From: Pseudomonas graminis
GTDB lineage: Bacteria; Pseudomonadota; Gammaproteobacteria; Pseudomonadales; Pseudomonadaceae
Length of the DNA: 64,000 nt
Reading direction: 5' to 3'
Assembly (NCBI RefSeq): GCF_004364335.1
Contig: NZ_SOCR01000004.1
Coordinates: 62,001-126,000, forward strand
The notes under the pieces were generated by a model, which was given only the letters and a program-made list of their open reading frames with translations, searched no databases and was not told the DNA's origin. Shown here piece by piece: positions 1-12,833 of the stretch. Each line of letters begins with the position of its first letter. The first letter of the stretch is position 1. A program made the position numbers and the translations under genes.

Positions 1-909
1 GAAATTGTCTCGGTTGATGGTGAGGCCGTTACCGGATGGGCGGGTGTGAACCTGCAACTGGTGCGGCGCCTGGGTGAGAGCGGCAGCATCGCGTTGAAGG
101 TCCGTGAGCAAGGTTCCGACGTGGAAACGCCGCGTTCGCTGGTGCTCAGCGACTGGTTGAAGGGCGCAGCCGAGCCGGACCCGATTCGCTCGCTGGGTAT
201 TCGCCCGTGGCGTCCGGCCCTGCCACCGGTTCTGGCAGAACTCGATCCTAAAGGGCCCGCTCAAGCCGCCGGATTGAAAACCGGTGACCGCCTGCTGGCG
301 CTTGATAACGAGCCTGTCGACGAATGGCAGAAGGTCGTGGACTGGGTTCGTGTCCACCCCGATACCCGGATTTCAGTGCGCGTCGAGCGTGACGGCGCGC
401 CGCTGGATGTTCCCGTCGATCTGGTGAAACATGGTGAAGGCACTGCGGCGACCGGGTATCTCGGTGCCGGCGTGAAAGGCGTCGATTGGCCGCCGGAGAT
501 GTTGCGCGAGGTCAGCTACGGCCCTGTAGCCGCCGTGGCAGAAGGCGCGCGGCGTACCTGGACCATGAGCGTGCTGACCCTCGATTCGCTGAAGAAAATG
601 TTGTTCGGCGAGCTCTCGGTAAAAAACTTGAGCGGACCGATAACCATTGCTAAAGTGGCGGGCGCTTCGGCCCAGTCAGGCGTAGGTGACTTCCTGAATT
701 TCCTCGCTTATCTGAGCATAAGCCTGGGCGTTCTCAATTTGCTGCCCATACCCGTGCTGGATGGGGGGCACTTGCTGTTTTATCTGATCGAGTGGGCGCG
801 TGGTCGACCACTGTCAGAGAAGGTGCAGGGCTGGGGGGTTCAGATCGGTATCAGTCTGGTGGTTGGAGTGATGTTGCTCGCACTGGTCAACGATCTGGGA
901 CGACTGTAA
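1..909 (+). CDS. rseP: RseP site-2 intramembrane protease, 3' part (start lies before the window)
   Basis: This is the C-terminal 302 residues of the inner-membrane zinc metalloprotease RseP; the frame is open from base 1, so the N-terminal HExxH half is outside the window. The family cleaves the anti-sigma factor (RseA/MucA) after a first cut by DegS/AlgW and so releases the envelope stress sigma factor. The visible part contains a PDZ domain (about visible residues 55-130, with LGIRPWRPALPPV at its start) and the membrane segment NLLPIPVLDGG, whose Asp is the third zinc ligand in this family, followed by a last hydrophobic segment near the C-terminus. The next gene is bamA, 75 bp downstream on the same strand, which is the usual order in pseudomonads. 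Confidence 0.95.
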   Translation, partial: EIVSVDGEAVTGWAGVNLQLVRRLGESGSIALKVREQGSDVETPRSLVLSDWLKGAAEPDPIRSLGIRPWRPALPPVLAELDPKGPAQAAGLKTGDRLLALDNEPVDEWQKVVDWVRVHPDTRISVRVERDGAPLDVPVDLVKHGEGTAATGYLGAGVKGVDWPPEMLREVSYGPVAAVAEGARRTWTMSVLTLDSLKKMLFGELSVKNLSGPITIAKVAGASAQSGVGDFLNFLAYLSISLGVLNLLPIPVLDGGHLLFYLIEWARGRPLSEKVQGWGVQIGISLVVGVMLLALVNDLGRL

Positions 910-984
910 AAGCTACGCCGAATTGTGAATCTGCCGCATTTTGCGGCAGTTTGTTTATTGCCAGTTGGAATAAGAAAGGACTTC

Positions 985-3357
985 ATGAAACGTCTGCTGC
1001 TAACTGCGGTTCTTGCCGTACTGATGATCGCCGAAGTTCACGCCGAGTCCTTCACTATCTCCGATATCCGTGTCAACGGTCTGCAGCGGGTTTCCGCCGG
1101 CAGCGTGTTTGGCGCGCTGCCGTTGAACGTGGGTGAACAGGCCGATGATGGGCGTCTTGTCGACGCAACTCGCGCGCTGTTCAAAACCGGATTTTTCCAG
1201 GACATCCAGCTGGGCCGCGACGGTAACGTCCTGGTCATCACAGTTGTCGAGCGTCCGTCGGTTTCGAGTATCGAGATCGAAGGCAACAAAGCGATCACCA
1301 CTGAGGACCTTATGAAAGGTCTGAAGCAGTCGGGTCTGGCAGAAGGCGAAATCTTCCAGCGCGCCACGCTGGAAGGCGTGCGCAACGAGCTGCAACGTCA
1401 GTACGTTGCACAGGGCCGCTATTCCGCAGAAGTTGCCACTGAAGTCGTGCCGCAGCCGCGTAACCGTGTGGGTCTGAAGATCAACATCAACGAAGGCGCG
1501 GTCGCCGCCATCCAGCACATCAACGTGGTGGGTAACTCGGTTTTTCCTGAAGACGATCTGGTTGATCTCTTCGAGCTGAAAACCACCAACTGGCTTTCTT
1601 TCTTCAAGAACGATGACAAGTACGCCCGTGAGAAACTCTCCGGCGACCTGGAACGTCTGCGTTCGTACTACCTCGACCGCGGCTATATCAACATGGATAT
1701 CGCCTCGACCCAGGTGTCCATCACGCCCGACAAGAAAAGCGTGTACATCACCGTCAACATTCATGAAGGCGAGAAGTACAGCGTCAAGTCGGTCAAGCTG
1801 AGCGGTGACCTCAAGGTTCCTGAAGATCAGGTCAAGTCGCTGCTGCTGGTCAAGCCGGGCCAGGTGTTCTCCCGCAAGGTGATGACCACCACGTCCGAAC
1901 TGATCACCCGCCGCCTGGGTAACGAGGGTTACACCTTCGCCAACGTCAACGGCGTTCCGACACCGAACGATGAAGACCACACGGTCGACATCATGTTTGT
2001 CGTCGATCCGGGCAAGCGCGCGTATGTCAACCGCATTAACTTCCGTGGCAACACCAAGACGGCGGACGAAGTGCTGCGTCGCGAAATGCGCCAGATGGAA
2101 GGCGGCTGGGCATCCACTTACCTGATCGACCAGTCCAAGACCCGTCTTGACCGTCTGGGCTTCTTCAAGGAAGTGAACGTCGAAACCCCGGCGGTGCCTG
2201 GCACCGACGATCAGGTTGACGTGAACTACGCCGTTGAAGAGCAGGCGTCCGGTTCGATCACCGCCAGCGTTGGCTTTGCGCAGAGCGCCGGTCTGATCCT
2301 CGGTGGCTCCATCAGCCAGAACAACTTCCTGGGTACGGGTAACAAGGTCACCATCGGTCTGACCAAAAGCGAATACCAGACCCGTTACAACTTCAGCTAT
2401 GTCGATCCGTACTTCACCCCGGACGGCGTGAGCCTTGGCTACAGCGCGTTCTACCGCAAGACCGACTACAGCGACCTCGACGTCGACGTGGCGAGCTACT
2501 CGGTCGACAGTCTGGGTGGCGGCATCAACATGGGCTACCCGATCAGCGAGACCTCTCGCCTGAACTTCGGCCTGTCGGTACAGAAAGATGAAATCAGCAC
2601 CGGTAAGTACACCGTTGATGAGATCTTCGATTTCATCGACAAAGAAGGCGACAGCTTCACCAACTTCAAGGCATCGGTGGGCTGGTCCGAGTCGACGCTG
2701 AATAAAGGCACACTGCCGACCCGTGGCAGCTCCCAGAGCCTGACCCTGGAAACCACTATTCCAGGCAGCGACCTGTCGTTCTACAAGCTTGATTATCGCG
2801 GTCAGCTGTTCCACCCGATCACCAATAACTACACCCTGCGTTTGCACTCGGAGTTGGGTTACGGTGACGGTTATGGTTCAACGTCCGGTCTGCCGTTCTA
2901 TGAGAACTACTACGCCGGTGGCTTTAACTCGGTGCGTGGCTTCAAGGACAGCACCCTGGGCCCTCGCAGTACGCCGAGTAACGGTAAGCGTGGCACCACC
3001 TCAGATCCCGATCAAGATCCGCTGCCGTTCGGTGGTAACGTCCTGATCACCGGCGGTGCAGAAATCCTGTTCCCGCTGCCGTTCATCAAGGATCAGCGTT
3101 CGCTGCGTACCTCGGTTTTCTGGGACGTGGGTAACACCTTTAATACCAACTGCGGGTCGCAGAAGACCACGCTCGACGGCCAAAAAGTCGAATGCAACGG
3201 CCCCGATCTGTCCGGTCTGGCCAGCTCCGTCGGTGTCGGCGTGACATGGGTCACTGCGTTGGGTCCGTTGAGTTTTGCCCTGGCGATGCCGGTCAAGAAG
3301 CCGGACGACAGCACCGAAACCCAGGTCTTCCAATTCTCTCTCGGTCAGACCTTCTAA
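985..3357 (+). CDS. bamA: BamA outer membrane protein assembly factor
   Basis: BamA (Omp85; Opr86 in P. aeruginosa) is the essential outer-membrane insertase of the BAM complex. The product is 790 aa: a signal peptide (MKRLLLTAVLAVLMIAEVHA, cleavage after HA), five POTRA domains up to about residue 425 and a 16-strand barrel. The conserved barrel motif VRGF is visible (SVRGFKDSTLG) and the last residue is Phe (FSLGQTF), the normal OMP signature. The ATG at 985 was chosen over the ATG at 925 because it follows an AAGGA ribosome site (976-980) and gives the signal peptide directly. It is followed by its chaperone gene skp. Confidence 0.97.
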   Translation: MKRLLLTAVLAVLMIAEVHAESFTISDIRVNGLQRVSAGSVFGALPLNVGEQADDGRLVDATRALFKTGFFQDIQLGRDGNVLVITVVERPSVSSIEIEGNKAITTEDLMKGLKQSGLAEGEIFQRATLEGVRNELQRQYVAQGRYSAEVATEVVPQPRNRVGLKININEGAVAAIQHINVVGNSVFPEDDLVDLFELKTTNWLSFFKNDDKYAREKLSGDLERLRSYYLDRGYINMDIASTQVSITPDKKSVYITVNIHEGEKYSVKSVKLSGDLKVPEDQVKSLLLVKPGQVFSRKVMTTTSELITRRLGNEGYTFANVNGVPTPNDEDHTVDIMFVVDPGKRAYVNRINFRGNTKTADEVLRREMRQMEGGWASTYLIDQSKTRLDRLGFFKEVNVETPAVPGTDDQVDVNYAVEEQASGSITASVGFAQSAGLILGGSISQNNFLGTGNKVTIGLTKSEYQTRYNFSYVDPYFTPDGVSLGYSAFYRKTDYSDLDVDVASYSVDSLGGGINMGYPISETSRLNFGLSVQKDEISTGKYTVDEIFDFIDKEGDSFTNFKASVGWSESTLNKGTLPTRGSSQSLTLETTIPGSDLSFYKLDYRGQLFHPITNNYTLRLHSELGYGDGYGSTSGLPFYENYYAGGFNSVRGFKDSTLGPRSTPSNGKRGTTSDPDQDPLPFGGNVLITGGAEILFPLPFIKDQRSLRTSVFWDVGNTFNTNCGSQKTTLDGQKVECNGPDLSGLASSVGVGVTWVTALGPLSFALAMPVKKPDDSTETQVFQFSLGQTF

Positions 3358-3403
3358 GGGCCTGATCACTGCTAACGACAACGGATTCTGTAGGAGTTAC
3401 ATC

Positions 3404-3907
3404 GTGCGTAAGTTGACCCAATTGGCATTGCTGGCAACGGTTCTGATCGCAGGCCCGGCATTTGCTGACATGAAAATCGCAGTACTGAACTACCAGATGG
3501 CCCTGCTCGAATCCGACGCAGCCAAGCGGTACGCAGTGGATGCAGAGAAAAAATTCGGTCCTCAGTTGACCAAACTGAAGGCTCTGGAAAGCAGTGCCAA
3601 AGGTATTCAGGATCGTCTGGTCGCCGGTGGCGACAAAATGGCCCAGCCTGAGCGCGAGCGTCTGGAGCTGGACTTCAAGCAAAAGGCCCGTGACTTCCAG
3701 TTTCAGTCCAAAGAGCTGAACGAAGCCAAGGCTGTTGCTGACCGCGACATGCTCAAGCAACTCAAGCCGAAGCTGGACCAGGCGGTAGAAGAAGTCATCA
3801 AGAAAGGCGGCTTTGACCTGGTGTTCGAGCGCGGTGCCGTGATTGACGTCAAGCCGCAATATGACGTCACTCGCCAAGTTATCGAGCGCATGAATCAGCT
3901 GAAGTAA
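3404..3907 (+). CDS. skp: Skp/OmpH periplasmic chaperone
   Basis: This is a 167-aa periplasmic chaperone that holds unfolded outer-membrane proteins on their way to BamA. The GTG start at 3404 lies 7 bp after TAGGAG and yields the signal peptide [20 protein letters not shown] with cleavage after FA. The mature part is the typical OmpH/Skp layout: a short beta section ([12 protein letters not shown]) and long charged alpha-helical arms (about residues 45-120) rich in Lys/Glu/Gln. Length and position between bamA and lpxD match the family. An in-frame open stretch reaches back to 3275 but overlaps bamA and has no ribosome site. Confidence 0.95.
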   Translation: MRKLTQLALLATVLIAGPAFADMKIAVLNYQMALLESDAAKRYAVDAEKKFGPQLTKLKALESSAKGIQDRLVAGGDKMAQPERERLELDFKQKARDFQFQSKELNEAKAVADRDMLKQLKPKLDQAVEEVIKKGGFDLVFERGAVIDVKPQYDVTRQVIERMNQLK

Positions 3908-3911
3908 GTTA

Positions 3912-4967
3912 ATGACCGCGATCATCACACTCGGCCAATTGGCCGAGTTCCTCGGCGCCACCTTGCGTGGCCCGGCGGACAAGCAAATCACAGGACTGGC
4001 AACCTTGCAGGAAGCCGGTCCTGATCAGGTCAGCTTTCTGGCCAATCCTCAGTACCGAAAATTCCTCGCGACCACCCAGGCCGCTGCCGTGCTGCTCAAG
4101 CCGGCGGATGCAGAAGAGTACGCCGCTGACGCATTGCTGGTGCCTGATCCGTATCTGGCCTACGCCCGTATTTCCCATCTGTTCGATCCCAAGCCCAAGG
4201 CTGCCGTTGGTGTACACCCGACGGCCATAGTGGCGCAGGATGCGTTCGTCGACCCGGCGGCCAGCGTTGGCGCTTATGCGGTCATCGAGAGCGGCGCACG
4301 GATTGCGGCCGGCGTGACCATTGGTGCGCATTGCTTCATCGGTGCCCGCAGCGTGATTGGCGAGGGCGGCTGGCTTGCCCCGCGCGTCACGCTCTATCAC
4401 GACGTCCGTATCGGGCAACGCGTGGTCATTCAGTCCGGTGCGGTACTGGGCGGCGAAGGTTTTGGTTTTGCCAACGAGAAGGGCGTCTGGCAGAAGATTG
4501 CGCAGATTGGCGGCGTGACCATCGGTGACGATGTCGAGATTGGCGTGAACACCGCCATCGACCGCGGCGCCATGGATGACACCCGCATCGGCAATGGCGT
4601 GAAGCTGGATAACCAGATTCAGATCGCTCACAACGTTCAGATCGGTGATCACACAGCCATGGCAGCGTGCGTCGGCATTTCAGGTAGCGCCAAGATCGGC
4701 AAGCATTGCATGCTCGCAGGCGGTGTCGGGCTGGTGGGCCACATCGAGATTTGCGACGGGGTTTTCGTCACCGGCATGACCATGGTCACCCGGTCGATCA
4801 CCGAGCCAGGCTCGTATTCGTCGGGGACGGCGATGCAGCCGGCGGCGGAGTGGCGCAAGAGCGCGGCACGCATGCGTCATCTCGATGACATGGCGCGACG
4901 CCTGCAGCACCTGGAAAAGATTGTCGAGGCAGTGACCTCAGGCGGTAAAGCTTCATCTGATGGCTGA
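3912..4967 (+). CDS. lpxD: LpxD UDP-3-O-acyl-glucosamine N-acyltransferase
   Basis: LpxD adds the second 3-hydroxyacyl chain from acyl-ACP to UDP-3-O-acyl-GlcN, the third step of lipid A synthesis. The protein has 351 aa: an N-terminal uridine-binding domain (about 1-100), a left-handed beta helix built of hexapeptide repeats (for example [16 protein letters not shown]) and a C-terminal helix ([13 protein letters not shown]). The catalytic His is His240 in the motif [11 protein letters not shown]. It starts only 4 bp after the skp stop, so it is co-transcribed with skp. Confidence 0.96.
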   Translation: MTAIITLGQLAEFLGATLRGPADKQITGLATLQEAGPDQVSFLANPQYRKFLATTQAAAVLLKPADAEEYAADALLVPDPYLAYARISHLFDPKPKAAVGVHPTAIVAQDAFVDPAASVGAYAVIESGARIAAGVTIGAHCFIGARSVIGEGGWLAPRVTLYHDVRIGQRVVIQSGAVLGGEGFGFANEKGVWQKIAQIGGVTIGDDVEIGVNTAIDRGAMDDTRIGNGVKLDNQIQIAHNVQIGDHTAMAACVGISGSAKIGKHCMLAGGVGLVGHIEICDGVFVTGMTMVTRSITEPGSYSSGTAMQPAAEWRKSAARMRHLDDMARRLQHLEKIVEAVTSGGKASSDG

Positions 4968-5079
4968 TACTTTTTTCTTATCAAGCGTGCACAGCCGATA
5001 AACTGCCTCCTTGATTTGCTAGAGGAGTGACGCGCGTTAGTCGCGCCCTCCCACTCTTTACTACAGGCTTCCTTTCGAA

Positions 5080-5520
5080 ATGATGGACATCAACGAAATC
5101 CGCGAATATCTGCCGCACCGTTACCCGTTCCTGCTTGTGGACCGTGTGGTGGAGCTGGATGTCGAGACCAAGAGCATTCGTGCCTACAAGAATGTCAGCA
5201 TCAACGAGCCTTTCTTCAACGGTCACTTTCCTCAGCACCCGATCATGCCGGGCGTGCTGATCATTGAGGCCATGGCTCAAGCTGCCGGCATCCTTGGCTT
5301 CAAGATGCTCGATGTGAAGCCTGCCGATGGCACCCTGTATTACTTCGTCGGCTCCGACAAACTGCGCTTCCGCCAGCCGGTGCTGCCGGGTGATCAGCTG
5401 ATCCTCGAAGCGAAGTTCCTGAGCTGCAAGCGGCAGATCTGGAAGTTCGAGTGCCAGGCATCGGTTGATGGCAAGCCGGTGTGCTCGGCTGAAATCATCT
5501 GTGCGGAACGCAAACTATGA
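5080..5520 (+). CDS. fabZ: FabZ 3-hydroxyacyl-ACP dehydratase
   Basis: FabZ dehydrates 3-hydroxyacyl-ACP in fatty acid elongation and competes with LpxA/LpxD for the same acyl-ACP pool, which explains its place between them. It is a 146-aa hot-dog fold protein. The catalytic pair is visible as His49 in [12 protein letters not shown] and Glu63 in [10 protein letters not shown], the same positions as in P. aeruginosa FabZ. There is a 112-bp gap after lpxD, longer than other gaps in this cluster, so a separate promoter or processing site is possible. Its last four bases overlap the lpxA start (ATGA). Confidence 0.96.
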   Translation: MMDINEIREYLPHRYPFLLVDRVVELDVETKSIRAYKNVSINEPFFNGHFPQHPIMPGVLIIEAMAQAAGILGFKMLDVKPADGTLYYFVGSDKLRFRQPVLPGDQLILEAKFLSCKRQIWKFECQASVDGKPVCSAEIICAERKL

Positions 5521-6293
5521 GTTTGATTGACTCTCGCGCAATCATCGATCCGACGGCCGTGCTGGCTGACAATGTGGAGGTCGGCCCATGGTCGATCGTC
5601 GGACCTGGTGTGGAAATCGGCGAGGGTACAGTGATCGGTCCGCATGTGATCCTGCGCGGGCCGACCAAAATCGGCAAACACAACCACATCTACCAGTTTT
5701 CTTCGGTAGGTGAGGACACGCCTGATCTGAAATACAAAGGTGAAGCGACGCGTCTGGTGATCGGTGACCACAACGTCATCCGCGAAGGCGTGACGATCCA
5801 CCGCGGCACCATTCAGGACCGTGCGGAAACCACCCTCGGTGACCACAACCTGATCATGGCCTACGCCCATATCGGTCATGACAGCGTCATCGGCAATCAC
5901 TGCATTCTGGTCAACAACACCGCTTTGGCCGGCCACGTGCACGTGGATGACTGGGCGATTCTGTCCGGGTTCACCCTGGTGCATCAGTACTGCCACATCG
6001 GCGCGCACAGCTTTTCCGGGATGGGCACTGCCATTGGCAAGGACGTCCCTGCGTTCGTCACCGTATTTGGCAATCCGGCCGAAGCCCGCAGCATGAACTT
6101 CGAAGGCATGCGCCGTCGCGGCTTCTCCGAGGACGCGATCCATGCGCTGCGTCGCGCCTACAAGACCGTCTACCGTCAGGGCCTGACCGTAGAACAGGCG
6201 ATCGTCGAGCTGAGCGAACCTGCTGCACAGTTTCCTGAAGTCGAGCTGTTCCTCAAGTCCATCCAGTCCTCGACCCGCGGCATCACCCGCTGA
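5517..6293 (+). CDS. lpxA: LpxA UDP-GlcNAc acyltransferase
   Basis: LpxA transfers a 3-hydroxyacyl chain from ACP to the 3-OH of UDP-GlcNAc, the first step of lipid A synthesis. The product is 258 aa with an N-terminal left-handed beta helix (hexapeptide repeats such as [13 protein letters not shown]) and a C-terminal helical domain. The catalytic His is probably His121 in [12 protein letters not shown]. Translation is coupled to fabZ by a 4-base overlap, and lpxB follows after 2 bases. Confidence 0.96.
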   Translation: MSLIDSRAIIDPTAVLADNVEVGPWSIVGPGVEIGEGTVIGPHVILRGPTKIGKHNHIYQFSSVGEDTPDLKYKGEATRLVIGDHNVIREGVTIHRGTIQDRAETTLGDHNLIMAYAHIGHDSVIGNHCILVNNTALAGHVHVDDWAILSGFTLVHQYCHIGAHSFSGMGTAIGKDVPAFVTVFGNPAEARSMNFEGMRRRGFSEDAIHALRRAYKTVYRQGLTVEQAIVELSEPAAQFPEVELFLKSIQSSTRGITR

Positions 6294-6295
6294 CC

Positions 6296-7432
6296 ATGGC
6301 TCGTCTGCGTATTGCGCTGGTGGCCGGTGAGGCCTCCGGTGACATTCTCGGCTCCGGCCTGATGCGTGCGATCAAGGTGCGGCATCCAGACGCCGAGTTC
6401 ATCGGTGTCGGCGGGCCGCTCATGGAAGCCCAGGGCATGACGTCGTATTTTCCGATGGAGCGCCTTTCGGTCATGGGCCTCGTGGAAGTGCTGGGCCGCC
6501 TGAAAGAGCTGCTCGCCCGTCGCAAGTTGCTGGTTCAGACCCTTATCGATGAAAAGCCGGACGTGTTCATCGGCATCGATGCGCCCGACTTCACCCTCAA
6601 CATCGAGCTCAAGCTGCGTCAGGCCGGGATCAAGACCGTTCATTACGTCAGCCCCTCCGTGTGGGCGTGGCGTCAGAAGCGTGTTCTGAACATCCGCGAA
6701 GGCTGCGACCTGATGCTGACATTGCTGCCGTTCGAGGCTCGTTTCTATGAAGAGAAGGGCGTGCCGGTGCGCTTTGTCGGGCATCCGTTGGCCGACACCA
6801 TCCCGCTGCAAGCGGATCAACGGGCCGCGCGCGCTGAGCTTGGCTTTGGCGAAGGCCCGGTGGTTGCGTTGATGCCGGGCAGTCGCGGTGGCGAAGTCGG
6901 GCGACTGGGTGCCCTGTTTTTCGATGCGGCGCAGCGTCTGCTGTCCGCGCGTCCCGACATCCGTTTTGTGCTGCCGTGTGCCAGCCCTCAGCGCCGTGAA
7001 CAGATCGAGCAACTGCTGCAAGGGCGTGAACTGCCGCTGACCCTGCTCGACGGCCAGTCTCACCTGGCGCTGGCCGCCTGCAATGCCGTGCTGATCGCTT
7101 CCGGGACCGCGACCCTCGAAGCGCTGTTGTACAAACGACCGATGGTGGTTGCCTATCGTCTGGCGCCACTGACTTACTGGATACTCAAGCGGATGGTGAA
7201 AAGCCCGTACGTGTCGCTGCCGAACCTGCTGGCCCAGCGCTTGCTGGTCCCGGAGCTTCTGCAGGAAGCGGCGACCGCCGAGGCCCTGGCGCAGACGCTG
7301 TTGCCGTTGCTGGACAACGGCGACGCACAGACGGCCGGCTTCGACGCGATTCACCGAACCTTGCGTCGCGATGCCTCCAATCAGGCCGCCGAAGCGGTGT
7401 TGAACCTGATTGGCGCAACGCCTTCACAATGA
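6296..7432 (+). CDS. lpxB: LpxB lipid A disaccharide synthase
   Basis: LpxB is a peripheral membrane glycosyltransferase (family GT19) that joins UDP-2,3-diacyl-GlcN and lipid X to make the lipid A disaccharide. The 378-aa protein begins with the family motif [14 protein letters not shown] and has [10 protein letters not shown] and the nucleotide-binding region [13 protein letters not shown] near residue 200, followed by [11 protein letters not shown]. The ATG lies 2 bp after the lpxA stop, and its TGA overlaps the ATG of rnhB. Confidence 0.96.
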   Translation: MARLRIALVAGEASGDILGSGLMRAIKVRHPDAEFIGVGGPLMEAQGMTSYFPMERLSVMGLVEVLGRLKELLARRKLLVQTLIDEKPDVFIGIDAPDFTLNIELKLRQAGIKTVHYVSPSVWAWRQKRVLNIREGCDLMLTLLPFEARFYEEKGVPVRFVGHPLADTIPLQADQRAARAELGFGEGPVVALMPGSRGGEVGRLGALFFDAAQRLLSARPDIRFVLPCASPQRREQIEQLLQGRELPLTLLDGQSHLALAACNAVLIASGTATLEALLYKRPMVVAYRLAPLTYWILKRMVKSPYVSLPNLLAQRLLVPELLQEAATAEALAQTLLPLLDNGDAQTAGFDAIHRTLRRDASNQAAEAVLNLIGATPSQ

Positions 7433-8085
7433 GCAGGCAATCAATGCAAATGGGTCTGGACTTCAATCTTGTCGAGGATCTGGTCGCCGGTGTCGACGAA
7501 GTCGGCCGCGGCCCACTGTGTGGTGCCGTGGTCACCGCCGCGGTCATTCTCGATCCCAAGCGCCCGATTCTGGGCCTGAATGATTCGAAGAAACTCACCG
7601 AAGCCAAGCGCGAAAGGCTGTTCGACGAGATCTGCGAGAAGGCGCTGTGCTGGCACATCGCGCGGGCTGAAGTCGAAGAGATCGATGAGCTGAATATTCT
7701 CCACGCCACCATGCTGGCGATGAAGCGTGCGGTTGAAGGCTTGATCATCACTCCCAAGCTGGCGCTGATCGATGGCAACCGCTGCCCGCAGCTGTCGGTG
7801 CCCAGCGCGCCCGTCATCCAGGGCGATGCCCACGTGCCGGCCATTGCCGCCGCCTCGATTCTGGCCAAGGTCAGTCGCGACCGGGAAATGGCGCGCATGG
7901 AGCTGCTTTACCCGGGCTATGGCATCGGCGGCCATAAAGGTTATCCCACGGCTGTGCACCTTGAAGCGCTGGCGCGTCTGGGGCCTACGCCCATTCACCG
8001 GCGTTCCTTCGGTCCGGTCCGTCAAGCCTGGGCGGCGCGGGACATGATGGTCTCTACCGGCTTCATGTCGCTGCCACTCAGTTGA
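7429..8085 (+). CDS. rnhB: Ribonuclease HII
   Basis: RNase HII cuts the RNA strand of RNA-DNA hybrids and removes single ribonucleotides from DNA. The protein is 218 aa from the ATG that overlaps the lpxB stop (ATGA); a second in-frame ATG at 7444 would give 213 aa. The N-terminal active-site motif [16 protein letters not shown] supplies the first Asp and Glu, and the later GNRCP and [16 protein letters not shown] segments are family signatures. Clustering of rnhB with lpxB and dnaE is common in gamma-proteobacteria. Confidence 0.95.
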   Translation: MSRQSMQMGLDFNLVEDLVAGVDEVGRGPLCGAVVTAAVILDPKRPILGLNDSKKLTEAKRERLFDEICEKALCWHIARAEVEEIDELNILHATMLAMKRAVEGLIITPKLALIDGNRCPQLSVPSAPVIQGDAHVPAIAAASILAKVSRDREMARMELLYPGYGIGGHKGYPTAVHLEALARLGPTPIHRRSFGPVRQAWAARDMMVSTGFMSLPLS

Positions 8086-8109
8086 TAGCAGGCTGATGTT
8101 TTCCTGAAT

Positions 8110-8137
8110 GGCCGGTACAATCCGGCCTTCGTTTTTT
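8110..8137 (+). terminator. Terminator-like hairpin between rnhB and dnaE
   Basis: GGCCGG (8110-8115) and CCGGCC (8122-8127) form a 6-bp stem with the loop TACAAT, followed by TTCGTTTTTT. The loop itself resembles a -10 box, so the element could be either a weak terminator after the lpx operon or part of the dnaE promoter; the sequence alone does not decide. Confidence 0.5.
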
Positions 8138-8156
8138 GTGCACCATAGGATCACCC

Positions 8157-11678
<3,522 letters not shown>

Positions 11679-11805
11679 CACCGATCAGCTCAACATTTGT
11701 GATTCGACACTTTAAACTCGACCGAAAGGCGCCCGCTCCATTAAGGTATGGCGCTTATCGGATCAACCGGCCGGCCTCTTGGCCGTCGACCCAAGACGGA
11801 TGCCT

Positions 11806-12753
11806 ATGAACCCGAATTTTCTGGATTTCGAACAGCCGATCGCTGACCTGCAAGCCAAGATTGAAGAGCTGCGTCTGGTAGGCAATGACAACTCGCTGAA
11901 CATCGGCGACGAAATCTCTCGACTGCAAGAGAAGAGCAATACGCTCACCGAAAGCATTTTCGGCAACCTGACCAGTTGGCAGATCGCGCGCATGGCGCGT
12001 CATCCGCGTCGTCCGTACACGCTGGACTACATTCAACACATCTTCACCGAGTTCGACGAGTTGCATGGTGATCGCCACTTCTCCGACGACGCCGCCATCG
12101 TCGGCGGTATTGCCCGCCTGAACGACCAGCCGGTGATGGTGATCGGTCATCAAAAGGGCCGCGAAGTGCGCGAGAAGGTTCGCCGCAACTTCGGCATGCC
12201 GCGTCCCGAAGGCTACCGCAAGGCCTGCCGCCTGATGGAGATGGCCGAGCGCTTCAAGATGCCAATCCTGACCTTCATCGATACGCCAGGCGCTTACCCG
12301 GGCATCGACGCCGAAGAGCGTAACCAGAGCGAAGCCATCGCCTGGAACCTGCGTGTCATGGCGCGATTGAAAACCCCGATCATTGCCACCGTGATTGGTG
12401 AAGGCGGTTCGGGCGGCGCACTGGCTATTGGCGTGTGCGATCAACTGAACATGCTGCAGTACTCGACCTATGCGGTGATCTCGCCGGAAGGCTGCGCGTC
12501 CATCCTGTGGAAAACCGCAGAAAAAGCGCCGGACGCTGCTGAAGCGATGGGCATCACTGCCGAGCGTTTGAAGGGACTGGGCATCGTTGACAAGGTCATC
12601 AACGAGCCACTGGGTGGCGCGCACCGTGACCCGGCCGCTGCCGCTGCATTGATCCGCGAAGAACTGAGCAGCCAACTGAGCATGCTCCAGAAATTCGATA
12701 ACGACGCGCTGTTGGCCCGCCGTTACGACCGCCTGATGAGCTATGGCCTTTAA
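11806..12753 (+). CDS. accA: Acetyl-CoA carboxylase carboxyltransferase alpha subunit
   Basis: AccA with AccD forms the carboxyltransferase that moves the carboxyl group from biotin to acetyl-CoA, making malonyl-CoA for fatty acid synthesis. The 315-aa protein begins [12 protein letters not shown], the standard start for this genus, and shows the crotonase-fold signatures [18 protein letters not shown] and [13 protein letters not shown]. Upstream in-frame starts (TTG 11779, ATG 11800) are less likely. The 127-bp gap after dnaE can hold its promoter. A strong nested hairpin separates it from tilS. Confidence 0.96.
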   Translation: MNPNFLDFEQPIADLQAKIEELRLVGNDNSLNIGDEISRLQEKSNTLTESIFGNLTSWQIARMARHPRRPYTLDYIQHIFTEFDELHGDRHFSDDAAIVGGIARLNDQPVMVIGHQKGREVREKVRRNFGMPRPEGYRKACRLMEMAERFKMPILTFIDTPGAYPGIDAEERNQSEAIAWNLRVMARLKTPIIATVIGEGGSGGALAIGVCDQLNMLQYSTYAVISPEGCASILWKTAEKAPDAAEAMGITAERLKGLGIVDKVINEPLGGAHRDPAAAAALIREELSSQLSMLQKFDNDALLARRYDRLMSYGL

Positions 12754-12808
12754 CCGGACCGTTCTGCATGAAGAGCGTCACCGAACCCGGTGACGTCTCC
12801 CGGTCCGG
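12754..12808. other. Nested inverted repeat between accA and tilS
   Basis: An outer pair CCGGACCG (12754-12761) / CGGTCCGG (12801-12808) encloses an inner hairpin CGTCACCG (12776-12783) / CGGTGACG (12788-12795) with the loop AACC. It begins right after the accA stop codon. No T-run follows, so it is not a standard intrinsic terminator; it may stabilise the accA mRNA 3' end or reduce read-through into tilS. Confidence 0.7.
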
Positions 12809-12833
12809 CGAGCTTTAAGCAGGGTTAACCAGC

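Noticed and set aside
1000..2847. Open frame of 615 codons on the minus strand inside bamA
   Set aside because: It is fully antisense to a conserved gene with clear motifs, has no ribosome site and no family resemblance; long antisense frames are expected at this GC content.
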